From assembly GCA_013180625.2 (NCBI GenBank), contig SNVD02004611.1:142048-206047 (forward strand): a stretch of DNA of 64,000 nt, in the 5' to 3' direction. Positions 10,881 to 23,463 of this stretch are shown here, piece after piece (positions within the stretch are counted from its first letter, which is position 1; the number at the start of each line of letters is the position of its first letter). Under the pieces are notes generated by a model, which was given only the letters and a program-made list of their open reading frames with translations, was not told the DNA's origin and made no database searches. The position numbers and the translations under genes were made by a program. The DNA comes from Boswellia sacra. Its lineage: Eukaryota > Streptophyta > Magnoliopsida > Sapindales > Burseraceae.

Positions 10881-12788
10881 AATGAGTGATGAAGCAGAAT
10901 TATAGAACAACGCCATGTTGCTTGATGAAGTTTGAAAGGAAGAAGAACGTCCGATTAATGACGCAAAACAAAGTGCTCCTTAGGAGGCAACCCAAGTTAT
11001 ATTTTGATCTTATATTTTTCCTTACTTGATTTTTTTTTTAATTTTTAAGTGTGTTTTTCATTTCCGATCCTTTTTGTGCACTTATGTTAGGTTGTAAGTG
11101 TTTTCAGGAAAAAATCCAGCTTCAGAGTTAAGTTTGGGGGAGTCATAACAAAAATGTGGCGCTCCTGAGCCACATGTGTAATGCTACTGTGCAATCATAA
11201 GACAGAAAGATTGCACTCCTATACAAAAAAGTTGCACTTTTGCATCTAATTAGTTTAGATTTTCCCAAAAACCTGTAAACTTGCGCCAACAGCGCAACTA
11301 GAATCCTAAAATTTAGAATCTTAGGTCACACCCATGCCTATAAATACCTAAGGTTTATTGATTTTGTCCCAAAAACTTGGTGCTTTTGCGCAATTTAATA
11401 TGCGTGATTGTGCTAAACTACCACGAATTTAAAAATTGTTATCTTGAGAACTAGCGCTGCTGCACCATTTGTCTTGTGCGCTTGCATGAAAAAATTAGGG
11501 CAAAATTAAGGGGGTTGACATTATGCACTTGTGTGTCTATCTGTGCTCTTATGCCACTTTGTATTATTACAAAAAAAAAAAAAAAAAGACTTGTTCTGGC
11601 CACCATTTTTCAAACCCACTTCAACTCTTTCGTCTCCCTACTATGCCACCGCCTTTGATGACCACGACTAGTGCCGCCATGCTTGCATTTGCTTCCCTAG
11701 TCACCTTCGCTCGCTCCACTACCCACTATCTTTCATGTTCTCTCTCTCTCTCTCTTTCTCTCTCTCCCTCTACACAAAATCCATTCTCTCGATCTCTTTC
11801 TTCCGTGTTAGAGTTAGGTAAGTCACATCTCACCTTCGTTTTTGTAGCCATTCTTTCTCCATTGCTTTAAGTTTATATACATGTGATATTCTTGTTGATA
11901 TTGGAATGCTTATGGCTACCGTAATAGGTAGATTTGATACATGGAGTTTATGAGGATGAAGGATGGCATATTATTGGGAGTGTTGTTGTTTTCATGATTT
12001 TTGTTTATCCGAGTTTGAATTTTGTTGCATTGTCTTTGAATGGTTGATTTTTAATGTAGTTTGTCTTGGGGCCTCAATTAGCTATTGAACAGTTTATGCT
12101 TTCATGGATTTTACATGAGTTCTTTTTTTTTTTTAATTTAGGGTTGTGATTGCTCTATTGTTCAAGGTAGTTTGACATGTGGAATGGGTATATGCATAAG
12201 TAAGGCTAGATGTTTTATTACATCCTTGGAATGTAAGGGTACATGATATATTTTGAAGGATGCATTTTGCTTATTACATGTGTATTGCTTCCAAGTGTAT
12301 GGTGTTTGAAACATGTTAATGGAGTCATGGTTGCCATTATTGCATGTGTTTTTATTTGCTAATTTAATTTTGAACTTAGGATGATGTGCTTTTGTTTTGT
12401 TGGCATTTGTTTTGAAGAATTTTGAGTATTAAAATGGTTCTGATCCTTTTAGCATGACAAGATAGTTGGATGATTAGATATAGTTGAATAATAAAAATCG
12501 ATTTTTTCTTTTACTATTCATACATTATTCAATGGTTTTCAAGTTGCTGCTTTATTATGCACTACGGATTTGACATGATTTTATCATTCAAAATATTTGT
12601 CTTGCTCATGAGTTATTTCAGATGAATAAATGTTTTGGTTATATGTATTTGCTCAAAATTGTTATTGGTTTTTGAGTACAACAATAATCTTGACTTTTGC
12701 AAATATAATTTGGGAGAAGAATACAGCTTGTTGGATGTAAGCAAACTTTAAACATTTGGGAGTGTATTGTTTGAATTGTGTACAAATC
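10881..12788 (+). other. Athila spacer between pol and env-like ORF
   Basis: There is no convincing coding sequence. It holds the Athila-typical purine run AAGTTTGGGGGAGTC near 11133 (an internal PPT-like copy), a poly-A stretch near 11570, and a CT microsatellite (about 11737-11770). The ORF across the CT run is low-complexity. Long non-coding spacers here are usual in Athila. Confidence 0.6.
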
Positions 12789-13204
12789 CATGGAACCTAA
12801 GAAACGAAAGGTTTCTAAATCCACCAACGCCTCCGTATCAGCCCCTCCTCCTTAATTTGATCAGCATGTCCTTAAAAGCACTGATACTACTTCCTGATAC
12901 CAAAATGCGATTCTAGATAAAAGCTGTTTACAGGAGTGAGGAATTGACACCTACAATGTTGTGTTATAGAGCACACTAGGCAAGCATACTTGGCCGACAT
13001 TTATGGCACAGCCGAAGCATGCCATTGTACCTATGGTCTTTGAGTTCTATGTCAATGCCATTGAGAGGACTGGATACATTGTATATATGCGTGGGAAGCA
13101 AGTTTCTTTTAGCGTGCTATCATTAATCGATTTTACAAGCTACATGATATTGGTCACTGTGAATACTATTGGTACAAGTAGAATCTGAACTTTGATGACA
13201 TCTT

Positions 13205-14882
13205 TGTTAGCCCTAAGGCTACATGATAATTTTGATGATAACAATACACATTGATTCATTGTGATTTACTAACATGTTTATTTATGTGCAAGTATAATAT
13301 CATTGAAATAATTGTAAAATTAAGAAAAGGCTTATTAAAATGAAGTGTTGAAGCTAAGGAGAAGACTACATGTTAAAGGCATCAAAGTTTAAGAACAAGG
13401 TTTGACTCAAGGAATGTGACACATGAGCAATGTTTAATCAATTGGTCATATATATCTTTATAGATGTCCAAATGACATGATTCTTGATCCTTTGCAAATC
13501 TTACTCAATTTATAACATTTCATATGTTTTCAAGAAATTTAAATTTCAAGTGAAAGGTTGTCCAAATCATCATGCAATTTGAAAGACAAATGGAAGCAGT
13601 TGACATGAGCACCGAATACTCTTTTAGACATATCTTGAGCTAGAAATATTAAAATGACTTGATTTGTTATGGCATTGGAAAGATGACTTAATGATGCACA
13701 TTTCATATGTTTTGAAGAAATTCAAATTTCAAATTAACGGTCGACATAATTGACATGAAATTTGGTGGACTGACATAAAGAAGAAAAATCAACTCACATG
13801 CGCACTGAATGGTTTTTTGGCCATATCTTAAGATAGAGATATCCAAATGCTTTGATTCTTAATGTTTTGGAAATATTATTCAAATATTCAGATCTTTTAT
13901 GTTTTGAATAAATTCAAATTTCAAATGGAAGGCTGACAGAATTATCATTCAATTTGGTGGACTGACAAAAGGAAGAAAAATCAAGTTATATGAGCACCAA
14001 ATGGTTTTTTGGACATATCTTGAGATAGATATGTTCAAATGACTTGATTCTTGATTCTTTAGAAAGCTTATTCAATTGTATAGATCTTTGATGTTTTGCA
14101 TATTTTTAAATTTCAAATAGAGCATTGACAAAAATGGCATATAAAATTATGGTTTTTATGGTGGGCAAAAAATTTGGAGTTGGTGTCTTCACTTGATTAA
14201 GTTCATCTCATTTGCCTATAAAAGGAGCCCTTCTCCCATGCATTCTTAAAGAAGAAGAGAAGCATCTATCAAGCAAAAAACAAAAGAAATATCAACTCTA
14301 GAGAGCTTTTATATTCTTTATCTACTCTTTGAAGAGAGTTGTTCTTTTGTTGTAAAAATTATCCTTGTTCTTGTATTGTGGTGAGAGTGAGATCTTCTCG
14401 TAAAGGATAAAAAGTTATCCTTGAGAGAACTCTTGGTGTGTTGTTATCAAGAGTTGAAGGAAGTTGCCTTGGTGAGGTTGTTCATCAAGAAGAACTCTTG
14501 GTGTGGTGTTATCAAGAGTTGGAAGAAAAAGTCTTGATGAAGTTGTTCATCAAGCAAGTTGTAAAGAATTCTACAACTTAGTGGAAAGCCTAGCTCGTGG
14601 AGCTAGGAGCTCGTGGACGTAGGCAAGGTTTGCCAAACCACGTAAATTGAGTTTGCACTCTCTCTATCCCTTTCCTTTTTGCATTTACTTGCACTTGTGA
14701 TTGTTCATCATTATTATTCTTTTGATTACATCTTTGATAAATTCTAATTTCATCTTCTTCACCTTTATTCTCAAAGAAAGAGTGAACTAATTTTTGATCT
14801 TTCAAGAAAAGTTTTCTAAATCTATTTTGATAAATAAAATTCCAATTCACCCCCCTCTTGGGTTGCCATACCTGGGTCAACA
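13205..14882 (+). mobile_element. Solo LTR of the copia family (1678 bp) with ATCTT duplication
   Basis: It is collinear with the LTR at 5029-6754, from TGTTAGCCCTAAGG to CCTGGGTCAACA. It is flanked by ATCTT at 13200-13204 and 14883-14887, a perfect 5-bp target duplication. No internal domain is present, so it arose by LTR-LTR recombination after insertion into the Athila env-like ORF. It contains two 65-bp minisatellite units. Confidence 0.95.
14425..14554 (+). repeat. 65-bp minisatellite in solo LTR, 2 copies
   Basis: Two units of the minisatellite described at 6180-6439. The second unit is the diverged GGAAGAAAAAGTC type. This is the shortest of the three alleles. Confidence 0.9.
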
Positions 14883-15275
14883 ATCTTTGCTTATCTCACT
14901 CTAGCGGGTACACAGCGAGGCTCTTCGTGGGCTCATCAAGGAGAGGCCAATATATTTCCTACTTCTGTCATGCGTATTGAGTTATGTGCATTGGATCTTT
15001 TTGTATGTGCTAAGATGTTACCTAACACTCGTCATGGAGAAGTTTCAAAGGAGAAGGCCGCCCCTTTGTATGCATTCAAGCATGGAATGTCTATTAATGT
15101 CGGCCAGTTGGTCGTGGACAACATCATCCATTACATTCGAGCCAAGATTACTGGAGGACTTCCATATCCATCTCTTATCACTTCTCTTTGCCAAGTTGCT
15201 GGGGTAGTTATTGATGCAGCTAAGGAGAGATCATCCCGTTGGCCTAATTGCTATGTAGTTTCTTCAGACACTTAA

Positions 15276-17373
15276 GTAAGCACGCATGAACGCTATCATG
15301 AGATAGCAGCCACAGCAGTAGCCGCCGCCTCCATCTTACCCATTGACCATTTCTTAGCGAATGGACCACTTTGACCATGAGCTTTAGGAGACTTAATGTG
15401 AGCTCGCTTGGCTCACGACGACATCACTTATGTTAAGCAAGTGGCTATATATCTGATAGAGACCCAGCGGTCATTCCAATAGTTCTTCATTAGTCAAAGG
15501 GCTGCTCTAGACTTATTTCCACCTCCCATACTTTTTGTTAAGAATGAGTGACAACCCACTGAGGAGCTTCCTCAAGGTTCGATGATTGACAAGGGGGATG
15601 ACATTACATAAGAGGGTGATTTTGTCTACACTGGCACACGTGCTGATGATCTTGGAGTAGATCTTAGTGAAATTTTGGGTGATGATCTTCAAGATGATTA
15701 GGATCTAGCATACTCTTGAGTTTTTCAAGGGAGTTTTCTGATTTTCTTTTTAATCTATCTTTGTTTTTGCGCACATTGAGGGCACTATGCTGCTCAAGTT
15801 AGGGGATGCATTACTTTTTTTTGTTAATGGTTGTGTGTTTTTGTTTGTTTTGCATAAAATATGTGTTTTTATTCAAAAAATGAATAAATAAAAATTTTCT
15901 TGCTTGCACTATGGTGGCCAATGATAGGATGATGATTGTTAACATGAGTAAATCTTAGAAATTGAAGAATTTTGCATGTTATCCTTCGGTTTGATTTCAT
16001 TGATAGTTTTATCTTATTTTCAATTCCTTAAGCACCATTTGAGTACTTCAAGTCATGATAAATGAACTTTGTTGTTGATTCAAAGAAAGCTTATGTAATG
16101 TAAATGTAGACTTCAAAAAGATTCTAGCTAGAACTTGCTTGATTGTTGCTTGAGGCGAAATTATAGACAACTCAACATTAGGGAAATGATTTAGGCCATC
16201 TTTGGATCATTTGTGTCTTTTAAGCCAACCCATAATTTAAATTGAGCCCTAGTTGTCCCCTTTGACACTATTTTTGCCTTTTTCTTTCTTAACTCAGAAA
16301 TTTATCCCAGCCACATATGCAACATATCTAAACAGTGTCCCTTACTCATAAACATAGAATTCTTTTAAAACTTTTGTTGTTTTCCATTAATGAGGGTGCA
16401 TAAGGGAGGATGGGAGGTGTATTGATGTTATTTTATATAGCTAGATATGTGGTTTCTGAAATTTAAGTTAGTTGTAGTTTCGATTCTTTGCATTATTCTC
16501 TCTATTTAAAAGAAAAAAAAATTGGATAAGTTGGTTTTGTTGCCTTTTTAGTTTAAGTAAGTAAGTTCTGAGGATGTCTTAACATCCATTACCCTAAGAC
16601 CAAATGGCTTGGGAGTTACTAGCTGAAAGCTTGTTACACGAACTAAAAAGAAAGCTTAAAAGAATCAATATTGCACTATTTAGTTAAAAAATTATGAAAA
16701 AAAAGATAAAATCTCGCAGTCAATCAAAAGAACTTGGAATATGGAGTTAGGAGTGTATTTGTAGTGTAACAATCAATGGTTGTTAAAATGCAAAAAGGGG
16801 AAGTGAGTTTAGTTGAAGCTTGATCGAGTTGTAATGAAAACAATGGTTGAGGAGGGTTGAATTTTTTATGGAGATATGAAAAATTTTATATGCTTTGTGA
16901 GTGAATTGAACTGAAAAATTTGACTCTTTCCATACCCTTATTACCCTAGCCATACATTATAAGCTTTAAAAAGTTCTAATTGATCTTTGGTGTTGAGTTT
17001 GTCTACAGTAGTAGAGAGCAGCATGATTAGCAAGCTTATGGAGTGTCGGTTTTCATACAACACATATACATTTTATTTGATTCATTTTGTTGCATAATCT
17101 CATTTGAATTACAATCAATGATTTGAGAATGACTTATCACACACGCACTTGAGGAATTGGAAATGGACTTGACTAATTTTTAATAAGAATCCTAGATGTT
17201 TTGCAAGTTTGAAATTTCTTATGAGTTATAAATGATGCAAGTTTTGAGGCCAATCGCAGTGTTAAGTACAAGCTCCAATTTGAATGAATAACTTTTGATT
17301 CATCTATGCTTGTCTTCTTTTATTTTTGTTAATTATTTTATTTGTTGTTTTGCTTGAGGACTAGAAAAATATT
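15276..17373 (+). other. Athila 3' non-coding region
   Basis: Between the env-like stop and the 3' LTR no coding sequence is recognisable; short decayed frames continue to about 15710. A purine-rich CTCAAGTTAGGGGATGC at 15795 resembles a decayed PPT copy. The rest is AT-rich non-coding sequence as in other Athila elements. Confidence 0.5.
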
Positions 17374-17384
17374 AAGTTTGGGGG
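17374..17384 (+). promoter_or_regulatory. Polypurine tract of Athila element
   Basis: AAGTTTGGGGG lies a few bases before the LTR. This is the characteristic Athila PPT. Confidence 0.75.
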
Positions 17385-17824
17385 TATTTATCAGTTGAAT
17401 TTTATTCACTAATTCAATAACCTTAAATTTAATTTTTTATTACCTTTTGAGTAAAATAAGAGAAAAATAACGTGCTAATAAGGTTAATTGTAGATTTTTT
17501 GGAATCAAATTTGATTTGTAATAAAGCACAACACAAATAGGAGTAAAAGGGTTTAAAGAAGAAAATCTCAAGATTTTAGAACCAAAGAAGTGGAGCTCCA
17601 ACACAAGATAGGTTTTGACATGGTGCAAGTTCCCGCAAAATAGATCAAGAATCAAAGACATTGCACTCCTGTGCAATTGCAGACATACTCCTATGTGAGT
17701 TCATATCTGGAAACATTCAAAAGTCCTATTTTAGTTAGGATTCGGATTCCTTCTCATTAAAAGAACAATTAGGCATATTTTGGGTCTTTTCTTGGGTGAG
17801 AGAGATGCCATTAGAGGTACTTTG

Positions 17825-19726
17825 TGTTAGCCCTAAGCCTACATGATAATTTTGATGATAACAATACACATTGATTCATTGAGATTTACTAACATGTTTA
17901 TTTATGTGTAAGAGTAATATCATTGAAATAATTGTAAAAACAAGAAAAGGCTTATTAAAATGAAGTGTTGAAGCTAAGGAGAAGACTATATGTTAAAGGC
18001 ATCAAAGTTTAAGAACAAGGTTTGATTCAAGGAATGTGACACATGAGTAATGTTCAATCAATTGGTCATATATTTCTCCAAAAATGTCCAAATGATGTGA
18101 TTCTTGAGCCTTTGGAAAGCTTGCTTAATTTATAACATTTTATATGTTTTAAAGAAATTCAAATTTCAAGTGTAAGGTCGTCCAAATCATCATGCAAATT
18201 GAAAGACAAACAGAAGTAGGTGACATGAGCACGAAATACTCTTTTAGACATATCTTGAACTACAAATATCCAAATCACTTGATTCTTATGGAATTGGAAA
18301 GCTGACTTAATGAGGCACATTTCATATGTTTTGAATAAATTCAAATTTCAAATGGAAGACTAACATAATTGACATGCAATTTGGTGGACTGACACAAGGA
18401 AGAAAAATCAACTCACATGAGCACCGAATGGTGTTTTGGCCATATCTTGAGATAGAGATATCCAAATTCCTTGATTCTTAATGTTTTGGAAAATTTATTC
18501 AAATATTCAGATCTTTTATGTTTGAAGAAATTCAAATTTCAAACGGAATGCTGACAGAATTATCATTCAATTCGGTGGACAAACACAAGAAAGAAAAATC
18601 AAGTCACATGAGCACTTAATGGTGTTTTGGCCATATCTTGACCTACAGATATCAAAATGACTTGATTCTTTATGCTTTGGAAAGATTGTTCAAATGTGCA
18701 GATCTTTTATGTTTTGCAGATTTTCAAATTTCAAACAGAACATTGACAAAAATGGCAGACAATATTACAGTTTTTATGGTGGGCAGAAAATTTGTAGTTG
18801 GTGTCTTCATTTGATTAAGTTCATCCCATTTGCCTATAAAAGGAGCCCTTCTCCTATGCATTCAGCAACAAAGAGCAAGAAGAAGAGAAGAATCTATCAA
18901 GCAAAAAAAACAAAAGAAATATTAGGTCTAGAGAGCTTTTATATTCTTTATCTACTCTTTGAAGAGAGTTGTACTTTTGTTGTAAAAAATTTCTTTGTTC
19001 TTGTATTGTGGTGAGAGTGAGATCTTCTTGTAAAGGATAAAAGTTATCCTTGAGAGAACTCTTTCCTTGGTGAGGTTGTTCATCAAGAAGAACTCTTGGT
19101 GTGGTGTTATCAAGGGTTAAAGGACGTTGCGTTGGTGAGGTTCATCAAGAAGAACTCTTGATGTGGTGTTATCAAGAGTTGAAGGAAGTTACCTTGGTGA
19201 GGTTGTTCATCAAGAAGAACTCTTGGTGTGGTGTTATCAAGAGTTGAAAGAAGTTACCTTGGTGAGGTTGTTCATCAAGAAGAACTCTTGGTGTGGTGTT
19301 CTCAAGAGTTGAAGGAAATTGCCTTGGTGAGGTTGTTCATCAAGAAGAACTCTTGGTGTGGTGTTATCACGAGTTGAAAGAAAAAGTCTTGGTGAGGTTG
19401 TTCATCAAGCAAGTTGTAAAGATTTCTACAACTTAGTGGAAAGCTTAGCTCGTGGAGCTAGGAGCCCGTGGACGTAGGCAAGGTTTGCCGAACCACGTAA
19501 ATTGAGTTTGCACTCCCTCTATCCCTATGCTCTTTACATTTACTTGCACTTGTGATTGTTCTTTATTGCTATTCTATTGATTGCATTCTATTTTCATCTT
19601 CTTCACCTTTATTCTCAAAGAAAGAGTTAAATAATTTTGATCTTTCAAGAAAAGTTTTCTAATTCCGTATTGATAAATAAAAACCCAATTCACCCCCCCA
19701 CTTGGGTTGCCATACCTGGGTCAACA
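17825..19726 (+). mobile_element. Solo LTR of the copia family (1902 bp) with CTTTG duplication
   Basis: Third copy of the copia LTR, TG...CA, flanked by CTTTG at 17820-17824 and 19727-19731 (perfect). It lies inside the Athila 3' LTR. It has the longest minisatellite (19054-19409), which explains most of its extra length. No internal element sequence remains. Confidence 0.95.
19054..19409 (+). repeat. 65-bp minisatellite in solo LTR, 5 copies plus a partial
   Basis: A 5' partial unit (about 31 bp) is followed by five full units, one with a 3-bp deletion. Single-base differences between units (ATCAAGGGTTAAAG, TTACC, TTCTC) show they are not recent perfect duplicates. Confidence 0.88.
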
Positions 19727-20574
19727 CTTTGAAGGCCAAGAAATCAAACTATGACTTTTGGAGGCACAAATCAAGATTGAATCTTAAAGGAATCTTCAAA
19801 ATTTCTAGTTCGTTCTTCCCTGTTTGTACTCAATGATTTCAATTCGATTTTGTGTTATTTCTTTTTACATTATGAACTAAATTTCTTTTTCTAGGGTTAG
19901 GATGTAGCCAAGTTTGATACTCTAACTATTCAATTCAATATATTAATATTTATTCAATTCTTGTTAAGTGAATTATTCAAACACTTAATGGTTGTGATTT
20001 TCTGGCCAACTATTGCATGAATTGAGATATAAATTAGATTGAGAAGTGGATTTATATTAGTCCTTGAATAATTTGCCATGAATTAACTTGAGATAGAGAT
20101 ATGATTGTGAGTTATGTAAATGTACGTAATTTCTTGTGTTTAATAGATAATTATAGGTTGTTAGATGAGACAGAGATGTGATTCTCCCCATAATTATATA
20201 TTGTTATTGCTTGAGAAAGAATAACAAATACTTTAGAGAAACTGGTTGTCAACAAGTTGATAAGCATTAGTTAAATTGGATTGAAATAATAGAATGGATA
20301 TTTTAGGTGAAACCTGATACCCTAAATTTTAATTCATTGGATTCTTCTCAATTTAATTTAAACATTAGTTATTAGTGTTAATTTTTCATCCAATTATTTA
20401 GTTAGTTAATTTTTTAAATTTGCTATTAAAAATTTTATCATTAAAAAAATCAGAGTTAGATTAAGTTTAGTAGTTAATAACCAATCTTTGTGAGAACGAT
20501 ACTTATTTATCATTATATTACTTGTTACGATTCTGTGCACTTGCAGATTTTGTATAACAAAAACAATGACAATG

Positions 20575-21603
20575 ACTTAATTTATGAAAATTCCAAGATA
20601 AAAAAGATCTAGGGTGTCAAATTTCACCTAGATTAATCAATTCAAATTCCCTAATCTAATCAATCCATGTTTATTCCTATGTTGCTAGGCGACTCAATTA
20701 ATCATTAATCTTTCTCAAGCATCAATACTCTACCTTAATAAGCCACAAATACATCTCTGTCAAACTTACAAACTTATTCAAATGCGTTAAACCCAAGAAA
20801 TCTAAAATAACTATACAAATTCCATAGATATCTCTATCCTATGATAAATTTATGTTAATTCATTCATTGGCAGAAACAATCATCACTTCTTAGTTTCAAA
20901 TTGAATCCCAATATCATGTAATAGTTACCCAGACAATTACAAGCATTAAGCATAAAATCAAATACTCAACATAATACAGATTAAGCATCAGTAAATCAAG
21001 ATTAAAATAATCCAAATATCATAATTTGGATATATCTTAGGCCTAGAAAAGAAAATTAGCTCATACTGGAATTAACCATAGCATAAATCATTGTTTGAAA
21101 TGTAAAGATGAATAAAAAAGAAGACAAACTAGAAGTTGACGAACAAATCTTGCTCCCAGTCGTCTTCCTTGACCTCTTGGAAGCCCAAGACACGTTTTAT
21201 GAGGTCTTAGTTATATATGTAGGATTTTAGGACTCCCAATCATATAGATAAAGTACTATAAAATTTTTAGATACGAACTAGCATTGTGGCGCATATTTGG
21301 TTTCATTGCAGTGTAGAACTCCTTGCCTAAATTTTCAATTTCTTCAGATTAACACACGTCGTGGCCTATATGTATCTGCACTACAGCACAAAAAATTCTA
21401 CCTCACTTCTTTGATTTGATGCATAATAGCATAGAAATTGAACAAGTCTTGGACAATTTTAGCACAAAGTCCATATTTTTCCAAAATCAATCTAAAACTG
21501 CGAAATAAACATAAAACACAAATAAAATCTAGAAACACTCAAGAACAAATAAAAAATCAAGCTTAAAGTTATTTAATAAGTGAATAAAAAATTCACTTTA
21601 TCA
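20575..21603 (-). repeat. Truncated Athila-type LTR in inverted orientation
   Basis: Read on the minus strand from 21603, it starts TGATAAAGTGAATTTTTTAT and follows the same order of blocks as the Athila LTR: GACAGAGATGT, GCTTGAGAAAGA and GGTGAAATTTGACACCC are all present. It stops near 20575, so the last 200 or so bases of the LTR are missing. It begins only about 15 bp after the forward LTR ends, making a large imperfect inverted repeat. Confidence 0.75.
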
Positions 21604-23239
21604 AGTATATCATAGAGTTAGGGGTACAGGTTGCAAGCAAAATCCACCTTGAGAAACTTTCTTATTCTCCCCAACTTAAAAATGAAATTGTACAATTAAT
21701 ATTCTATAGAAGGGTGCCGCTAGTTTGGTAGAGATCCCTTGCCACCATGTGGGCATGGCTTAGGGTTGGAGCAATTCTCTTCGATTGAAAGTGAATGTTC
21801 TATCTTTTTCTAGTACCCCATTTTCCCGATTGAAAGTGATTTTTCCATCTTTTTTTGGTAACTCATCCTCCTTTTAAGCGTACCTTATTATTTTATTTCT
21901 TTATTCACTTCAATTGTTTGGTCTATCTCAAACCATTCAAAGAAGCACAATTGATGAAGAAGACTGGTGTGCAAGAGGAGAAGATGGAAGAGCGGAGGAA
22001 TGATAGTCGAGTTGGAATAATCAAACCCATCTCTCAACGCTTTCAAAAACAAATGAAAACGAGCAGAAAGCTTAAGTTAAAGGAGATTAGTTGGAGATGG
22101 AGTTTCCCCAACAAAGTTGTTTACCTTTTCAAGGACTTTCTTGTAGAGCCTATCATAAGCATCCCAAATCTTTTGATTCAGCCACTCAAAGGAATCCTTA
22201 TCAATAGAAATGGACCGTTCATAAGCAATAATAGAAGGTACAATAGCCTAAAAAAGGAAAATGATATTTCCATATGGCCTTGGGAGAAGCATGGAGATAG
22301 ATAAGGTGCAACAAAGAGTTCTTGCTAGTTTGGCAACATTAGCAGTAGGTTGAGTGTTAGAAGGGTTGCTTGCATGAAAACAACCTAGCTCCACAAACAA
22401 AATGACTCTAGTCAATACACAAATGCACATACTTGTTGGATGGGTTATAGACAAGGATTCATTTCTTCCTTCAACATTCACTTGAAGAATGCTGATTAGA
22501 AACTGAATGAGAGATGGGAAAATATACTAGTCCAACATTGAGAAAAGGGAAATTTCCACACACATAAACATGGAAGTAGGCTAAAATACGCGTAATTTAC
22601 TTAAAAAATGACTATAAAGTTAAATGATGTTTTCATATGAGTAATGACTCTAAAGTTTAATGAAGTTTTCGTATGATTAAAATCAACATTAGTATATCCT
22701 TACATGATAATGTGCTCATGGACAAAAAAATAAAAAAAAAAATGAAAAGGAAAGTTTCAAGATGAGAACTCAAATCAATTAGGTGAAATTTCACCTGAAT
22801 GACCATATGTCTTGATCAACAAGCAACCTATACAATTTTTGAAATACAATAAAAGCTATTAGAAGATAGTGAAACTGAATGACCATCCAATCAAACAAGT
22901 AAATAATAAAAAAGAACCTATACAATTTTATACAAGAAAGAGAAAAAGAAATTAGGTGACTGCTTCAACTGGCATACATTGATAAACTTAAAGTCTAAAA
23001 AATCCAACAAAACATATATGAATCGTGAAAACTCTGAATCACTTAAAAATTGATACCATACCTTTTAGCTAAATTTTGGAAACTCAAATAGGCTGCAATC
23101 TCAAAAAACCATAATTATATAGCCTTGAAGTTGTTAAGGAGTAATAGTACGAATATGAATCAACGAGAAAAGCTTGTTGGAAACTCACCAAAGAAGTGAA
23201 TTTGAAGAGTTATAATTAATAGAGTATGTGATGGATTAG
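21604..23239. other. Unassigned sequence between LTR fragments
   Basis: No gene is supported. A 149-codon ORF at 21855-22304 has no recognisable motif. Its middle (about 21953-22110) is a dispersed repeat that recurs at 50678-50830. From 22600 on the sequence is AT-rich and featureless. Confidence 0.4.
21953..22110 (+). repeat. Dispersed ~150-bp repeat, copy 1
   Basis: It shares GAGGAGAAGATGG, AGTTGGAAT(A/G)ATCAAACCC and CAACGCTTTC blocks, in the same order and spacing, with 50678-50830. The two copies differ by scattered substitutions. The family is not recognised. Confidence 0.65.
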
Positions 23240-23463
23240 TGATAAGTGAAATTTTTTTTCACAAATTGAGTATCTTTAGGCTTAATATTTGAGTGGTTCT
23301 TGAGTTTTTTATTTAGGATCTTTAGGATTTTATTTGTGTTTTGTTGATTGATTTACAATTGAGGACAAAAATTAGTTACTCGGGCAATTTTTGGAGCAAT
23401 TTGGAACGTGTGTTGAATTCATGTCATTTTTTAGCAACTTTTTTGATTGAAACATCATACATG

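Larger units (their letters stand above)
12789..15275 (+). pseudogene. Athila env-like ORF (putative plant transposon protein domain), split by a solo LTR
   Basis: The ORF starts at ATG 12789 with a basic stretch (EPKKRKVSKS, resembling a nuclear localisation signal), then hits a stop near 12855. Coding-like sequence continues to 13199, including VFEFYVNAIERTG and VYMRGKQVSFS. These match the N-terminal half of the domain known as putative plant transposon protein. It resumes after the solo LTR at 14888 and runs to the stop at 15273-15275, with RIELCALDLFVCAKMLP, KHGMSINVGQLVV and GGLPYPSLITSLC. The LTR duplicated ATCTT inside the ORF. The domain's role is unknown; an envelope function is only assumed in the literature. 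Confidence 0.7.
6755..20559 (+). mobile_element. Athila-like Ty3-gypsy retrotransposon, 5' part outside window, decayed and nested
   Basis: After the copia LTR the sequence gives gag end, protease, RT, RNase H and integrase in gypsy order, then a long spacer, an env-like ORF with a putative plant transposon protein domain, a polypurine tract (17374-17384) and a 3' LTR (about 17388-20559). This layout is typical of Athila. Many in-frame stops and shifts disable it. It received at least three copia-family insertions: the element ending at 6754 and the solo LTRs at 13205-14882 and 17825-19726. Its 5' LTR and most of gag lie left of the window. Confidence 0.88.
17388..20559 (+). repeat. 3' LTR of Athila element, split by a copia solo LTR
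   Basis: The LTR begins near 17388 (TATCAGTTGAATTTTATTC) and ends TGCAGATTTTGTATAACA. Removing the nested copia solo LTR and one duplication leaves about 1265 bp. That matches the length of the related solo LTR at 23240-29031 once its own insertion is removed (about 1268 bp). The exact first base is uncertain by a few positions because the opening TG is not well preserved. Confidence 0.8.

Noticed and set aside
11523..11870. 115-codon ORF with SLSLSLSP runs
   Set aside because: It is the translation of a CT microsatellite and poly-A inside the Athila spacer; no domain and low complexity.
15001..15207. Second ORF on the plus strand overlapping the env-like ORF (14977-15207)
   Set aside because: Out-of-frame shadow of the conserved env-like frame.
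21855..22304. 149-codon ORF, longest outside recognised elements
   Set aside because: No recognisable motif, and its middle is a dispersed repeat whose second copy (50678-50830) does not keep the frame.
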